A stretch of DNA of 64,000 nt from Gammaproteobacteria bacterium (GTDB lineage: Bacteria > Pseudomonadota > Gammaproteobacteria > Coxiellales > Coxiellaceae), in contig JAUIDD010000007.1 of NCBI GenBank assembly GCA_030429175.1, forward strand, positions 30,505-94,504. The letters run 5' to 3'. A program made the translations under genes and the position numbers. This document shows, piece after piece, positions 1 through 9,153 of the stretch (position 1 is its first letter; every line of letters starts with the position of its first letter). The notes under the pieces are model-generated. The model saw only the letters and a program-made list of their open reading frames with translations, had not been told where the DNA came from and ran no database searches.

Positions 1-251
1 CGGCGTTCAACAAGCTCAAATCCAATGATATCATTACTGAAATGAATCAACGTAAAGTACGTGATGCGCAGTCGTTTATAAGCCAGATTTCACAACAATC
101 ACCTGGTAAATCGATCACGCTTACAGTCTATCGTGACAACAAACCACAACAGCTAGAAATAACGCTTGGCTCTCGCCCACAAGAAGCAGATTTGTGGCAA
201 GAGGTGATGATCAATGGTAAAAAATATCAATACCCAGATAGCCGATTTTAA
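1..251 (+). CDS. C-terminal PDZ fragment of a DegP/DegQ (HtrA)-type serine protease (5' end outside window)
   Basis: The open frame enters from the left edge (first full codon at 3) and stops at 249-251. The visible 82 residues carry the signature of the last PDZ domain of Do-like periplasmic proteases: a short helix, then NDIITEMNQRKV, and the closing beta-strand region ITLTVYRDNKPQQLEITLG. In this family the second PDZ domain helps cage assembly and substrate binding, while the trypsin-like catalytic domain lies upstream, here outside the window. An internal ATG at 42 is simply part of the PDZ domain and not a real start. The assignment to HtrA is by motif similarity; another PDZ-ending protein cannot be excluded. 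Confidence 0.75.
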   Translation, partial: AFNKLKSNDIITEMNQRKVRDAQSFISQISQQSPGKSITLTVYRDNKPQQLEITLGSRPQEADLWQEVMINGKKYQYPDSRF

Positions 252-274
252 ATACTAGTAATTAAACCCATAAG

Positions 275-2494
275 CTAGCCGCGCATGATATTGATGATAC
301 CTGGAATTTGCAATAGCTGATTACGAATATGATTAAGCGTTGCATTACTATTAACTTCAATAGTGAGATGAACAATGCCTTCGTTAGTGCTGCGATTGAC
401 ATGCGAATTTAGGCCGAGAATTGCAAGTTTTTCATTAGCGATGGTGCTGGTGATATCTCTGACTAAACCACTACGGTCTTCTGCAATCAAGGTGAGATCG
501 ATGGGGTATGTACTATTATTAGCATTACCCCAATTCACATCAATAATGCGCTCAGGCTTGGTGAGTAGATCTTGTTTGATATTGTCACACTCACTATGAT
601 GAATCGAAATCCCACGACCTTTTGTAATATAACCGATAATTTCATCACCAGGAATTGGCTTGCAGCATTTGGCCAGATGCGTTAACAGATTGCCAACACC
701 ATTAATCTCAAACGAAGACGATTTAGGTTGGCGTGGTTTTACCAGCTTATGTGTAGGCTCAACATGTGGCTGCATATCTTTTTGTACTTTAATTGCCGCA
801 ATAACAGTATGAATACCAATATGCTTGGAGCCAATCACAGCAAGTAAGTCATCAATTTTATTGACATTGAAACGTTTGGTTACTAGTGCAAGATCGTTTT
901 TATTCAGATCTTCGTGGCGAGTGGCTTTTTCCCACATGTCATTACCGAGATCGAGATCACGTTGGAAGTTTTGTTTCTTAAACCAAGCACGCACTTTTGC
1001 AATTGCATGTGCGGTTTTAAGATAGCCTAATTGTGAATTTATCCAATCGCGACTAGGTTGTTCGTGTTTGGCTGTAATAATTTCAACGCGATCACCCGTT
1101 TTTAAAACGTGTGATAGTGTCACCATTTTACCGTTGACTTTAGCCCCTTTGGTGCGATTACCTATAGAGGTATGAATATGATAGGCAAAATCAAGTGGCG
1201 TGCTGCCAGTTATTAGGTCCACAACATCACCCTTTGGCGTAAATGCATAAATACGATCAGAGAAAATAGAACTATATAACTCAGCATCTTCGCCTTCAGT
1301 AACTTCTTGCTGCCAGCTAATCAGTTCGCGTAAACGCTCGATCTTTGCTTCGTAGTTTTCTTGAGTATCAGCACCACCTTCTTTATATTTCCAGTGTGCA
1401 GCCACGCCTAACTCTGCTGATTCATGCATTTGAAAGGTGCGAATTTGAATCTCAACATTCTGACCGTTTTTGGTTACAGCTGTATGAATTGATTGATAAC
1501 CATTTGGTTTTGGGTTTGCGATATAGTCATCGAATTCTTTTTCGATATGTGGCCAATGTTGATGTACGAGACTGAGTGCGCTATAGCAGTCGGGCACACT
1601 ATTGACTAAAATCCGCAGTGCACTGGCATCATAAATTTCACTAACAGGTAGATTTTTGCGTTGAGATTTTTTGTAAATACTATAAATATGCTTGGCGCGA
1701 CCACTTAAACTAAAATCAGTAATGTTATTTTCATTAAGTAAGTTATTTAACTCGGTCATTGTCTCATTGATAAATATCTCACGCTCACTGCGACGCATAC
1801 TGAGTGCTTTTGAAATTGAAAAGTAATCATCGTGATGTAAAAAGCGAAACGCAAAGTCTTCGAGCTGCCATTTTAACTGACCGATGCCGAGACGATTTGC
1901 TAATGGTGCATAGAAGCTCATTACTTGATTGGCAAGATAGTGCTGTTGTTCACTTGAGCAATGTTTGAGATATTGTAAGGTAATCAAGCGCTCAGCGAGT
2001 TTAATAAAAACGATACGAATATCATCGATGATCGCCAATAGCATTTTGCGTAGATTGTCGATTTGTTGTTGATTTAGTGAATCGGCACGATTATGCATAT
2101 CGTGAATCGCTTCCATTCGTGTTGCACCATAAACGAGCTTGGCAACGTTAATCGTTATGGCTTGATTGACTTTTTCACGGTTCGGTTGCGCGTAATAAAT
2201 ACTTGGATAGGCGATCGATGCGGCAATGGTATCACTATCACAGTTTAGCTCCAGTAATAATTTGGCCATACGTAAGCCTTGTTCCAACGTTGAGCTGGTG
2301 TAGGGTGATACGGCGGCTATACTTAATGTTTGGGTATATTTGATTGCGCTTTCAAGCACTGATTTTTCTATTTGTGGATAATGCACCATGACCTGTTCGA
2401 GCCATACCTGTGGGTCGTCAGTGGGTAAGTTATGTTGTACGGTCTGAATCATAGGCCTATTATAGTAAATCTTGGTGCTAGGCACACGGTTCAT
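275..2494 (-). CDS. relA: RelA, GTP pyrophosphokinase ((p)ppGpp synthetase I)
   Basis: Makes (p)ppGpp from ATP and GTP/GDP on stalled ribosomes. At 739 residues it has the usual RelA length. The order of domains is an HD-like hydrolase domain (about 40-190), the synthetase domain (about 240-350, with DDYIANPKPNGYQSIHT), TGS (about 415-475, RIYAFTPKGDVVDL) and a C-terminal ACT domain (about 665-739). The hydrolase region reads RMEAIHDMHNRAD where SpoT has its catalytic HD/ED residues, so this copy is expected to be synthesis-only, which supports RelA over SpoT. The outer ATG at 2494 is kept; an ATG at 2452 (MIQTVQHNL) is a plausible alternative, preceded by a TATAAT-like box. It lies 12 bp downstream of rlmD on the same strand, as in many gammaproteobacteria. 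Confidence 0.95.
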   Translation of the reverse strand: MNRVPSTKIYYNRPMIQTVQHNLPTDDPQVWLEQVMVHYPQIEKSVLESAIKYTQTLSIAAVSPYTSSTLEQGLRMAKLLLELNCDSDTIAASIAYPSIYYAQPNREKVNQAITINVAKLVYGATRMEAIHDMHNRADSLNQQQIDNLRKMLLAIIDDIRIVFIKLAERLITLQYLKHCSSEQQHYLANQVMSFYAPLANRLGIGQLKWQLEDFAFRFLHHDDYFSISKALSMRRSEREIFINETMTELNNLLNENNITDFSLSGRAKHIYSIYKKSQRKNLPVSEIYDASALRILVNSVPDCYSALSLVHQHWPHIEKEFDDYIANPKPNGYQSIHTAVTKNGQNVEIQIRTFQMHESAELGVAAHWKYKEGGADTQENYEAKIERLRELISWQQEVTEGEDAELYSSIFSDRIYAFTPKGDVVDLITGSTPLDFAYHIHTSIGNRTKGAKVNGKMVTLSHVLKTGDRVEIITAKHEQPSRDWINSQLGYLKTAHAIAKVRAWFKKQNFQRDLDLGNDMWEKATRHEDLNKNDLALVTKRFNVNKIDDLLAVIGSKHIGIHTVIAAIKVQKDMQPHVEPTHKLVKPRQPKSSSFEINGVGNLLTHLAKCCKPIPGDEIIGYITKGRGISIHHSECDNIKQDLLTKPERIIDVNWGNANNSTYPIDLTLIAEDRSGLVRDITSTIANEKLAILGLNSHVNRSTNEGIVHLTIEVNSNATLNHIRNQLLQIPGIINIMRG

Positions 2495-2506
2495 GGAGTA
2501 GTTAGT

Positions 2507-3835
2507 CTAAATTTTAAATAAACCCATTACTTCAGTATGTTGCGTGTGCGGAAACATATCCATGGTGCCGAATGTTTGTAACGTATAGCCTTGATTTTGG
2601 AGCAGGGCGGCATCACGTGCAAACGTGGTCGGATTGCAAGAAACATAGACGATACATTGTGGCCGCCAACGTGGTATTAAGGCGATAATTTCGGCTGCAC
2701 CCGAGCGTGGTGGATCGAGTAATATCTTGTCGTAAGTTTGGCGTGCCCAATTGAGTTCACTACAATCTTCAAATAAGTTACCAACGTAAAACTCGGTGTT
2801 ATCGAGTTGGTTTAAGGTTGCGTTTGCAATCGCTTGTTCGATCGCGAGTTTATCTGCTTCTACACCAACAACATGTTGTGCTTCTGTTGCTAGTGCGAGA
2901 CTAAAATTACCAATACCGCAGAAGAGATCGAGTACACGATCTGTTTTTTGCAAATCAAGCAGTGTTAATGCTTGTGGTATCATTTGTTGATTAATCGCTT
3001 CATTCACTTGAGTAAATTGAAAAGGTAAAAACTCAAAAGTTAAATCAAACTGTGGTAGTTGATAGGAAAGTTTTTCATGTTCGCCAACAAGCAAGTGAAC
3101 ACTATCAAGCCCTTTGGGCTGCAAATAGATTTGAAATTGATGTGCGCGTGCAAATGCTTTAATTTTATCGGTATCATTGTCTGAGAGTGGTTCGAGGTGG
3201 CGGATAATGACAGCAGTAGTCGTGTTGGTTAAGGCAACTTCAAGTTGTGGAATTGTCGCGCGTGCTTCGAGATCAAAGATAAATTGCTTAAGCGTCGTAA
3301 TTTGTTGGCCAATACGTGGGTCCAATACATCACAGCTATCGATGTTTGCAATCAAAGCGCTATTACGTTCACGAAAACCAACCATCATCAGTTCTTTTTT
3401 AAAGATGTATTTAACACCAATACGCGCTTTACGTCGATAACCCCAGCTATCACCTGTTAGGGTTGGGATGATATTTTGTGGTGTGACGTGTTGCTGCGCC
3501 AATAAGGCAAGTGCACTTTCACGTTTGAGATTTTGCTGATAATCGTTGGACATATGCTGCAAACTACAACCACCACAAATTAGAAAATGTGGGCACTTGG
3601 GGGTGATGCGGTCAGGTGAGGCTGTGGTAATTTGTGTGGCATTGCCTTCGCTGATTTGGTTGCGTTTTTTGGTATAGACGAATTGTACGTCTTCGTTTGG
3701 TAGTGCATTAAATAAAAATACCGGCTTACCATCAATATGAGTAATACCGCGACCTTCGTGCGATAAGGTTTCTATCGTTGCGGGATATTCGTTTAAGTCT
3801 TTTTTTGATCTACGTCTAGCCATAGTGGTGGACAT
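2507..3835 (-). CDS. rlmD: RlmD (RumA), 23S rRNA m5U1939 methyltransferase
   Basis: SAM-dependent methyltransferase that forms 5-methyluridine in 23S rRNA. From the chosen start it has 442 residues, close to the E. coli protein. It carries an N-terminal TRAM-like domain, a [4Fe-4S] cluster motif (CPHFLICGGC), the SAM-binding motif DLFCGIGNFSL, the ILLDPPRSGA motif and the nucleophile motif VSCNPTTFARD. The frame stays open to 3889, but that would overlap the start of divergent rseP and add an untypical hydrophobic leader. I therefore start at the ATG at 3835 (MSTTMARRR); ATG 3823 is also possible. It lies upstream of relA and probably shares its transcript. Confidence 0.93.
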   Translation of the reverse strand: MSTTMARRRSKKDLNEYPATIETLSHEGRGITHIDGKPVFLFNALPNEDVQFVYTKKRNQISEGNATQITTASPDRITPKCPHFLICGGCSLQHMSNDYQQNLKRESALALLAQQHVTPQNIIPTLTGDSWGYRRKARIGVKYIFKKELMMVGFRERNSALIANIDSCDVLDPRIGQQITTLKQFIFDLEARATIPQLEVALTNTTTAVIIRHLEPLSDNDTDKIKAFARAHQFQIYLQPKGLDSVHLLVGEHEKLSYQLPQFDLTFEFLPFQFTQVNEAINQQMIPQALTLLDLQKTDRVLDLFCGIGNFSLALATEAQHVVGVEADKLAIEQAIANATLNQLDNTEFYVGNLFEDCSELNWARQTYDKILLDPPRSGAAEIIALIPRWRPQCIVYVSCNPTTFARDAALLQNQGYTLQTFGTMDMFPHTQHTEVMGLFKI

Positions 3836-3863
3836 TATATAGAGGTTAGTCCAGAATAACGAG

Positions 3864-5216
3864 ATGATTGTTAGCATTATTGGTGCCATTGTTGCTCTTT
3901 TTATTGTGGTTTTGATCCATGAGTTTGGTCATTTCATTGTTGCACGCTGGTGTGGTGTCAAAGTCTTAAAATTTTCGATTGGTTTTGGTAAGTCATTTTG
4001 GTCTTATACCTCTAAGAAGACCGGCACTGTCTATGCGTTAGGTATTTTTCCTTTAGGTGGTTATGTGAAAATGTTCGGCGAGACCACCGATGAAAAGCTT
4101 GATCCTTCGCTGGCGGCAGTATCATATGCGCATAAATCAGTGTGGGCGCGTATGGCAGTTGCATTAGCAGGCCCTGCTGCGAATATGGTGTTAGCGTTGG
4201 TGGCTTTTTGGATCGTCTATATGAGCGGTGTTACCTACCAAAAGCCAATCATCGGCCGCGTTTATCCACAAACAATCGCTGCAAAAGCAGGGCTACAGGC
4301 GGAAGACCAGATTATTAAAGTCGGCCAGCAAAAGATTTTTGGTTGGCGCCAAGTAGTGATGTCAATGTTATCGCATGTTGGTGATGATAAACCTGTGTTA
4401 GTGCTCACACGGCGTGATGATATTGTTAAGCAACACCAATTTGATTTATCACAATGGCGTATTGCCAAACGTGATCCTGAAATTTTAAAAAGCCTAGGCC
4501 TTCAACCTAAATTTGCGACGATTCCTGCTGTTGTTAGTCGGGTATCGCCACATTCACCGGCAGCATTTGCCGGCTTAAAAAAGGACGATCGTGTGACGGC
4601 AATTGATGGCAAACCAGTTACGCAGTGGATGCAAGTATTGAAAGCGGTTGAGCATAAACCTAATCAAACTATTGTGATGATGGTGAAGCGTAACGGCCTA
4701 CAACAACAATTTAAAGTAACGTTAGGTTCGAGCGAGCGTCATAATCAAATCGTTGGTCATCTGGGTGTTGAAGTAGCGGTTCCTCCGATTCCAAAATCGA
4801 TGTTAGAAACTGTGCAGTATGGTTTTTTTGAGTCGATTGTGCAAAGTGCTGATCGCACTGCACGTATGTTTATGCTAAATGGTCAAATTCTAGTGAAGAT
4901 GTTTACTGGTAGTGTGTCGATGAATACACTCGGTGGGCCAATATCAGTATTTCGTACCGCAGGCATGGCCTCGCAAGCAGGATTTGTGGTTTATGTGAGT
5001 TTTATTGGTTTTATCAGTGTTGCACTTGGTTTTATTAATTTATTACCGATTCCATTGCTAGATGGTGGGCATGTATTCTTTCAACTGATCGAAGTGATTG
5101 TGCGTCGCCCAGTACCACAACGCTACCAAATGATCGGTTTAAAATTAGGTATCGTTATATTGTTGTGGGTGATGGTGCAAGCGACCGTTAACGATGTGTT
5201 ACGGATCTTTTCATAA
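3864..5216 (+). CDS. rseP: RseP, site-2 zinc metalloprotease
   Basis: Inner-membrane intramembrane protease (M50 family) that in relatives cleaves anti-sigma factor RseA and remnant signal peptides. It has 450 residues, the family norm. The zinc motif HEFGH sits at residues 19-23 within the first membrane segment, and the second zinc-binding motif LLPIPLLDGGH is near residue 400. Two tandem periplasmic PDZ domains lie between about 120 and 300 (PQTIAAKAGLQAEDQIIKV and SPAAFAGLKKDDRVTAIDG). It is divergent from rlmD, with the two starts 28 bp apart, so their promoters must overlap. The usual bamA-skp-lpxD genes do not follow. Confidence 0.95.
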   Translation: MIVSIIGAIVALFIVVLIHEFGHFIVARWCGVKVLKFSIGFGKSFWSYTSKKTGTVYALGIFPLGGYVKMFGETTDEKLDPSLAAVSYAHKSVWARMAVALAGPAANMVLALVAFWIVYMSGVTYQKPIIGRVYPQTIAAKAGLQAEDQIIKVGQQKIFGWRQVVMSMLSHVGDDKPVLVLTRRDDIVKQHQFDLSQWRIAKRDPEILKSLGLQPKFATIPAVVSRVSPHSPAAFAGLKKDDRVTAIDGKPVTQWMQVLKAVEHKPNQTIVMMVKRNGLQQQFKVTLGSSERHNQIVGHLGVEVAVPPIPKSMLETVQYGFFESIVQSADRTARMFMLNGQILVKMFTGSVSMNTLGGPISVFRTAGMASQAGFVVYVSFIGFISVALGFINLLPIPLLDGGHVFFQLIEVIVRRPVPQRYQMIGLKLGIVILLWVMVQATVNDVLRIFS

Positions 5217-5522
5217 GTTATATTTAGTTCATGTAAGTTATATGTAAATCGTATAACTAATTGTATTAATTAAAAATTATTTATCATGTAGTCACATTGC
5301 TCACATAAAGATCAATTATGAGCGAGGCCTATGTGGCTTCCATTTTAGCCTGAGCAAATGTAAGCTATCTCTCAACCGACTATAAGTCAAAATTAGTACA
5401 AATAACTTAATTTGAGGCAAGCTTGGAGGTGGTCTTTTTCTAAGCTGATGAAAGATTGATGAGAGGTCTATTTCTTTCCACCAATGATCATTACCTGTTC
5501 AATATTTTTTGAACAGACCCGG
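5217..5522. other. Intergenic stretch downstream of rseP
   Basis: I see no convincing coding frame. It holds a perfect inverted repeat at 5495-5516 (CTGTTCAA, 6-base gap, TTGAACAG). This could act as the rseP terminator although no T-run follows. I looked for 6S, RNase P and tRNA signatures and found none. Confidence 0.4.
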
Positions 5523-5550
5523 TTGTCAGAATTTTGGTCTGTGGTAAATT
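5523..5550 (+). promoter_or_regulatory. Sigma-70-like promoter of the small membrane peptide gene
   Basis: TTGTCA at 5523-5528 and TAAATT at 5545-5550 are separated by 16 bp. Transcription from about 5557 would give a leader of roughly 105 nt that contains a GTCTC...GAGAC hairpin at 5558-5576, ahead of the strong ribosome site of the 49-codon ORF. Confidence 0.45.
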
Positions 5551-5664
5551 AGAACATGTCTCTCGGGCAATGAGACTCACTAAGAAGCAACGGACTGCTG
5601 ATTTCTGAGAGGAGCTAAGGAGACCCAGATTAACGGATATTATGATCAAGGAGGATCATTAAAA

Positions 5665-5814
5665 ATGAAAAAGACGCTTGCGAGCATTGTTATTATAGCT
5701 TTTGTCGGTTTGCTCTGTACCAGTTTATTGGCTGTATTTAGTGGATCTAAATTAGGACAACAATACATACTAAGCCACCAAAAGTTACACTACCCATACT
5801 TTATGGCGTACTAA
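5665..5814 (+). CDS. 49-residue small membrane or exported peptide
   Basis: ATG at 5665 follows an excellent Shine-Dalgarno (AAGGAGGATC, about 10 nt upstream). The product starts MKKTLASIVIIAFVGL and continues with a hydrophobic run to about residue 26. The tail is short, polar and aromatic, ending YPYFMAY. It could be a single-pass inner-membrane peptide or a peptide with a signal sequence; no clear cleavage site decides this. It stands alone between a promoter-like site and an intrinsic terminator, so it forms its own small transcription unit. I recognise no family. The alternative is that the unit encodes a regulatory RNA and the ORF is incidental, but the ribosome site argues against that. 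Confidence 0.6.
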   Translation: MKKTLASIVIIAFVGLLCTSLLAVFSGSKLGQQYILSHQKLHYPYFMAY

Positions 5815-5882
5815 CAGAATACAAACAACCAGGAGTAGCTTTACTTTTTTTCGACATTACTATCCCCCTAGTGCTAAGTGCA

Positions 5883-5922
5883 AAGCCCAGTTGGTGATCC
5901 CCCAGCTGGGTTTTGTCTTTTT
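5883..5922 (+). terminator. Intrinsic terminator after the 49-codon gene
   Basis: A stem of about 11 bp (AGCCCAGTTGG pairing with CCAGCTGGGTT, two G-T wobbles) with a 7-nt loop is followed by TTTTGTCTTTTT. Confidence 0.8.
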
Positions 5923-6037
5923 AGGGTATGGCGGTTTTAGGTTAGCGTCGATAGTCAGAAGGAAGATCCATCTGATTTCTTTTTGCATATATCTTGCGTA
6001 TAATACTGCCTAGGTTCAGCTTAAGAGGATAATCATC

Positions 6038-6967
6038 ATGCGTACCATTTCTTGTATCGCTATCTTTGCGTCTATTTTTACCTTATATGCTTGCTCGAAA
6101 AGTCCTAAAAGTGCATCTCAGACAAAGATGGTAGCGGCTTGTAGTAGTGATCCTTATTTAGTCAAATATAACTGTTCGGTGGATCGGGTTCAGCAGTTGG
6201 CCACTCAGGGAGATCCTGATGCCCAATATGCGCTGGGCTACATGTATTATTATGGTGTCAGCACTATCCGTGATGAAGATAATGCTCGTCTGTGGATTTC
6301 TCGTGCTGCCGCTCAAGGTCAGCCACTTGCTAAGAAAGCGATGGCAATGCTGAACGAAGATCAAGCATCTATAAAGCACAATGATAGTCTGATTAAAAGC
6401 ACCATCGCTGAAGTTAGAAGTGTTTCTACAAAAATCAAAAAGCCTCGTGTGCGTACCACCCATAGACGCATAATTGCTAAGCATAAACCAGCACCAATTA
6501 TTAAGCAGACACCACAACCCAAGCCAATGATTGCAGTGGTGGCCAAAAAGTCGGTGATTGCTAAGCAGAAACCGGCAATCATTAAATCGACATTGGCAGC
6601 TGTTAAAACACCTGCAAAAGCACCCACCGTTAAAACAACACCTAGAAGTACAGCGATGGCAGAGATGGAAGATGATTTAATGAATTATCCAACCAAAGGT
6701 TATGTGTTGCAGTTGATGGGTAATCATCATTTAAGTGTCATTCGCAATTTTGTGAAGCGTCATCATCTAGAAGATCAAACACATTATTATCTCGCAAGCT
6801 TCCATAACAGCCCTTGGTATATGTTAGTCTACGGCAAATATGATACTGTATCCGAAGCGAATGCAGCGATTAAAACGTTGCCTAAAGAGCTTAAGCATAT
6901 GCAACCTTGGATTAAGCCAGTACGTGCGATTAAAGCGGAAATTAAAACACGCAATTTGGTATCTTAA
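6038..6967 (+). CDS. Lipoprotein with Sel1-like repeat and C-terminal SPOR domain
   Basis: A 309-residue envelope protein. The N-terminus is a lipoprotein signal (MRTISCIAIFASIFTLYAC), so Cys19 should be lipidated. Residues about 54-105 hold a Sel1-type repeat (DPDAQYALGYMYYYG, then NARLWISRAAAQGQPLAKKAM). A long Lys/Pro/Thr-rich linker spans about 110-210. The C-terminal 90 residues form a SPOR domain resembling that of DamX (WYMLVYGKYDTVSEANAAI, then LPKELKHMQPWIKPVRAI). SPOR domains bind denuded septal peptidoglycan, so I infer a role at the division site. The stop codon abuts the ATG of the next gene, so the two are probably co-transcribed. Confidence 0.85.
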   Translation: MRTISCIAIFASIFTLYACSKSPKSASQTKMVAACSSDPYLVKYNCSVDRVQQLATQGDPDAQYALGYMYYYGVSTIRDEDNARLWISRAAAQGQPLAKKAMAMLNEDQASIKHNDSLIKSTIAEVRSVSTKIKKPRVRTTHRRIIAKHKPAPIIKQTPQPKPMIAVVAKKSVIAKQKPAIIKSTLAAVKTPAKAPTVKTTPRSTAMAEMEDDLMNYPTKGYVLQLMGNHHLSVIRNFVKRHHLEDQTHYYLASFHNSPWYMLVYGKYDTVSEANAAIKTLPKELKHMQPWIKPVRAIKAEIKTRNLVS

Positions 6968-8017
6968 ATGTCACAGTCTGAATATGATTGGGCGGTAATC
7001 GGTGCAGGTCCTGCTGGCATTGCTGCTGTCGGTAAGTTGTTAGATCATCGTGTCGACCCTAAAAAACTCCTCTGGATTGATCCTGCATTTAAAGTAGGAG
7101 ACTTTGGTGAGAAATGGTGCTATGTGCCATCTAATACTCAAGTCAGTTTATTTTTGCAGTTTTTGCATGCTTGTAAATCATTTCATTTTATTGAAGTGCA
7201 ACATGACTTTGAAATTACGAATCTAGAAATTAACGATACCTGTGAATTGCGTTATATGGCTGAGCCGCTTATGTGGGTCACACAAAGACTGCAACAGCAA
7301 GTCGATCATCAAATTGGACATGTTAAATCTCTGTATATGCATAATCATGCATGGCAGATTAAACTTGATGATGATAACGAGCTGCGTGCTAAACAAGTGA
7401 TCTGCGCAGTTGGCTCTGAACCAAAATCTCTTGAGTATGATAATATCGAAGTGATTCACTTTGATATAGCAATGAATCCAGTCAAGCTTGCAAGCACATG
7501 TGATGCTGGTGATCATGTCGCTGTTTTTGGGTCATCGCATTCGGCAGTATTAGCAATGCGTAATTTAGTGCATGCTGGTGTGACCAAAATCACGAACTTT
7601 TATCACAGCCCATTGCGTTATGCGGTCTATCTAGATGATTGGATTATGTATGATGACTCTGGGCTCAAAGGCACTACAGCTGATTGGGCGCATCAATATT
7701 TAAATACTGATACACTGCCTGGGCTTCATCGTTATTATGCAAGTGATGAGCAGGTTGCATGCTACCTACCAGACTGTAATAAGGTGATTTATGCCGTTGG
7801 TTTTGAGCGTCGCCATCACATCGAAGTACAGGGCATGCCGGCGATTACCTATGATCGTCGTAATGGTGTAATTGCAGCTGGTTTATTTGGGTTTGGTATT
7901 GCCTTCCCAGAATTCTTTACCACGCCACTTGGACATAGCATGCCTCGAGTTGGATTGTGGAAATTTATGGATTACCTCAATAGAATGATGCCACTCTGGC
8001 AGAAATACACAGTTTAA
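6968..8017 (+). CDS. FAD-dependent pyridine-nucleotide-disulfide-type oxidoreductase
   Basis: A 349-residue protein with an N-terminal FAD-binding Rossmann motif (VIGAGPAGIAAVG, residues 10-22) and a second nucleotide-binding segment near 183 (VAVFGSSHSAVLAM). The closing region near YAVGFERR is as in flavin oxidoreductases. The redox CxxC pair of the disulfide reductases is not visible, so this is a member of the fold family rather than a thioredoxin-reductase type enzyme. Substrate unknown. Its ATG follows the stop of the SPOR lipoprotein gene without a gap, and its 3' end overlaps the convergent secreted-protein gene by 4 bp. Confidence 0.75.
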   Translation: MSQSEYDWAVIGAGPAGIAAVGKLLDHRVDPKKLLWIDPAFKVGDFGEKWCYVPSNTQVSLFLQFLHACKSFHFIEVQHDFEITNLEINDTCELRYMAEPLMWVTQRLQQQVDHQIGHVKSLYMHNHAWQIKLDDDNELRAKQVICAVGSEPKSLEYDNIEVIHFDIAMNPVKLASTCDAGDHVAVFGSSHSAVLAMRNLVHAGVTKITNFYHSPLRYAVYLDDWIMYDDSGLKGTTADWAHQYLNTDTLPGLHRYYASDEQVACYLPDCNKVIYAVGFERRHHIEVQGMPAITYDRRNGVIAAGLFGFGIAFPEFFTTPLGHSMPRVGLWKFMDYLNRMMPLWQKYTV

Positions 8018-8409
8018 AGCCAATCAACACACGCAGCCGCGTCACACTTTAAGCCTACTTTATTTTTAGCAATCCCGCTGTAGATTAGATTATTTTTATT
8101 GCTATAAACTTTAATGTTAAGCGTTTGGTAGTCTCCAGTATCGCTGACAAGACCGCGTACATTATGTGATTTATCTTTGATTTTATCAGGAAACATATCA
8201 AATTTTAAAATCAAATCTGAGTTTGAAGTGTTATACACAAGCGTGCAAGTGGCTTCACTGGGGTAGGTGCTGATACAATAATCTTGGCCACTCATATTCG
8301 GAATCGCGCCGAGCATAAGTGCGGGTGCTGAGGTTAAGCTGGGTGTCGCAAACACATGGCTATAGATAGTAGCTGTGACTAAGCCTAGAATAATCGCTTT
8401 TATTTTCAT
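8014..8409 (-). CDS. Secreted protein of unknown function
   Basis: The frame is open to 8505, but the real start is almost certainly ATG 8409, which has a good Shine-Dalgarno (AAGGAGC, 5 nt spacing) and opens a classic signal peptide, MKIKAIILGLVTATIYSHVFA, with cleavage likely before TPSL. That gives 131 residues, about 110 after processing. Four cysteines occur in the mature part (YCIST, ATCTL, LKCDAAACVDWL), compatible with disulfides in the periplasm or outside. I recognise no family. Confidence 0.75.
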   Translation of the reverse strand: MKIKAIILGLVTATIYSHVFATPSLTSAPALMLGAIPNMSGQDYCISTYPSEATCTLVYNTSNSDLILKFDMFPDKIKDKSHNVRGLVSDTGDYQTLNIKVYSNKNNLIYSGIAKNKVGLKCDAAACVDWL

Positions 8410-8633
8410 ATGATGCTCCTTGTGGTTAGGTATGCTAGGCGCATGCTTACACCATAAATGTTCCTCTAGAGGGTTGCAAGGATGCAATGGTGTTTTTTTA
8501 TGCATGCTTTTAGCTATGGTACGTTTATTTGATAAAATATAATTATAAAACTTGAAATTTAAGTAAGTAATATATACGTATTGTTGGTGCCATCTTTTTT
8601 ATTATAGGCTATGCTTTTTAGGAGGAAAAACCT

Positions 8634-9146
8634 ATGAGACAAGATGAGGATTTTATCCAAGCGCAACTAGAAAGGTGTATAAAGATACACGGTGCTTTTA
8701 ATGCCATACAGCATAATAATCCAGGTGAGCTACTGCGCGCTATTGAGGAGCATGATGCAGATGTAAATAGTACTGAAGATAGTATCACACCTTTATACTT
8801 AGCAACAATAATGCGCCAAAAAGCACTTATAAAAATTTTACGTGATCATGGCGCATATCTATTATACAAAGAATCATATTCAAATTTTTCACGTTGGGAT
8901 GAATCTCTATCCGAGACAAGACGTCAATACTATTATCAAACATTACGTCGGCCTTATTGTCAAACGGCATATGATTTAGTGCGTGATATGCTTGAAACAG
9001 ATCCTGATGATAGAACGCTACGAGATTACTCGCGTTGGCTGGGGCAGCAGTTGGATCAGATTATATATATACGTGAGCTGGGGCCTTCAGGAAAGGGTAG
9101 AGAGAATGATGATATACCGCCGAAATCAGCTGCTAAACTCTTTTAA
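8634..9146 (+). CDS. Small ankyrin-repeat protein
   Basis: 170 residues from an ATG with a strong ribosome site (TAGGAGGAAAAACCT). The middle contains about one and a half ankyrin repeats (GELLRAIEEHDADVNS, then ITPLYLATIMRQKALIKIL, DHGAYLL). The C-terminal half is charged, without a recognisable fold. No signal peptide or membrane segment. Ankyrin proteins with few repeats are common among host-directed effectors of intracellular gammaproteobacteria; a role in host interaction is inference only. It converges on the U-box gene, with a large palindrome between the two stop codons. Confidence 0.7.
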   Translation: MRQDEDFIQAQLERCIKIHGAFNAIQHNNPGELLRAIEEHDADVNSTEDSITPLYLATIMRQKALIKILRDHGAYLLYKESYSNFSRWDESLSETRRQYYYQTLRRPYCQTAYDLVRDMLETDPDDRTLRDYSRWLGQQLDQIIYIRELGPSGKGRENDDIPPKSAAKLF

Positions 9147-9153
9147 CTTCATT

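Noticed and set aside
5551..5660. Possible structured non-coding RNA (6S-like or riboswitch) ahead of the 49-codon ORF
   Set aside because: Only one short hairpin (GTCTC/GAGAC) is visible and no conserved motif of a known RNA family is present; it is described as a leader instead.
8410..8505. N-terminal extension of the secreted protein to 8505
   Set aside because: It would bury a classic signal peptide and ignore the good ribosome site before ATG 8409.
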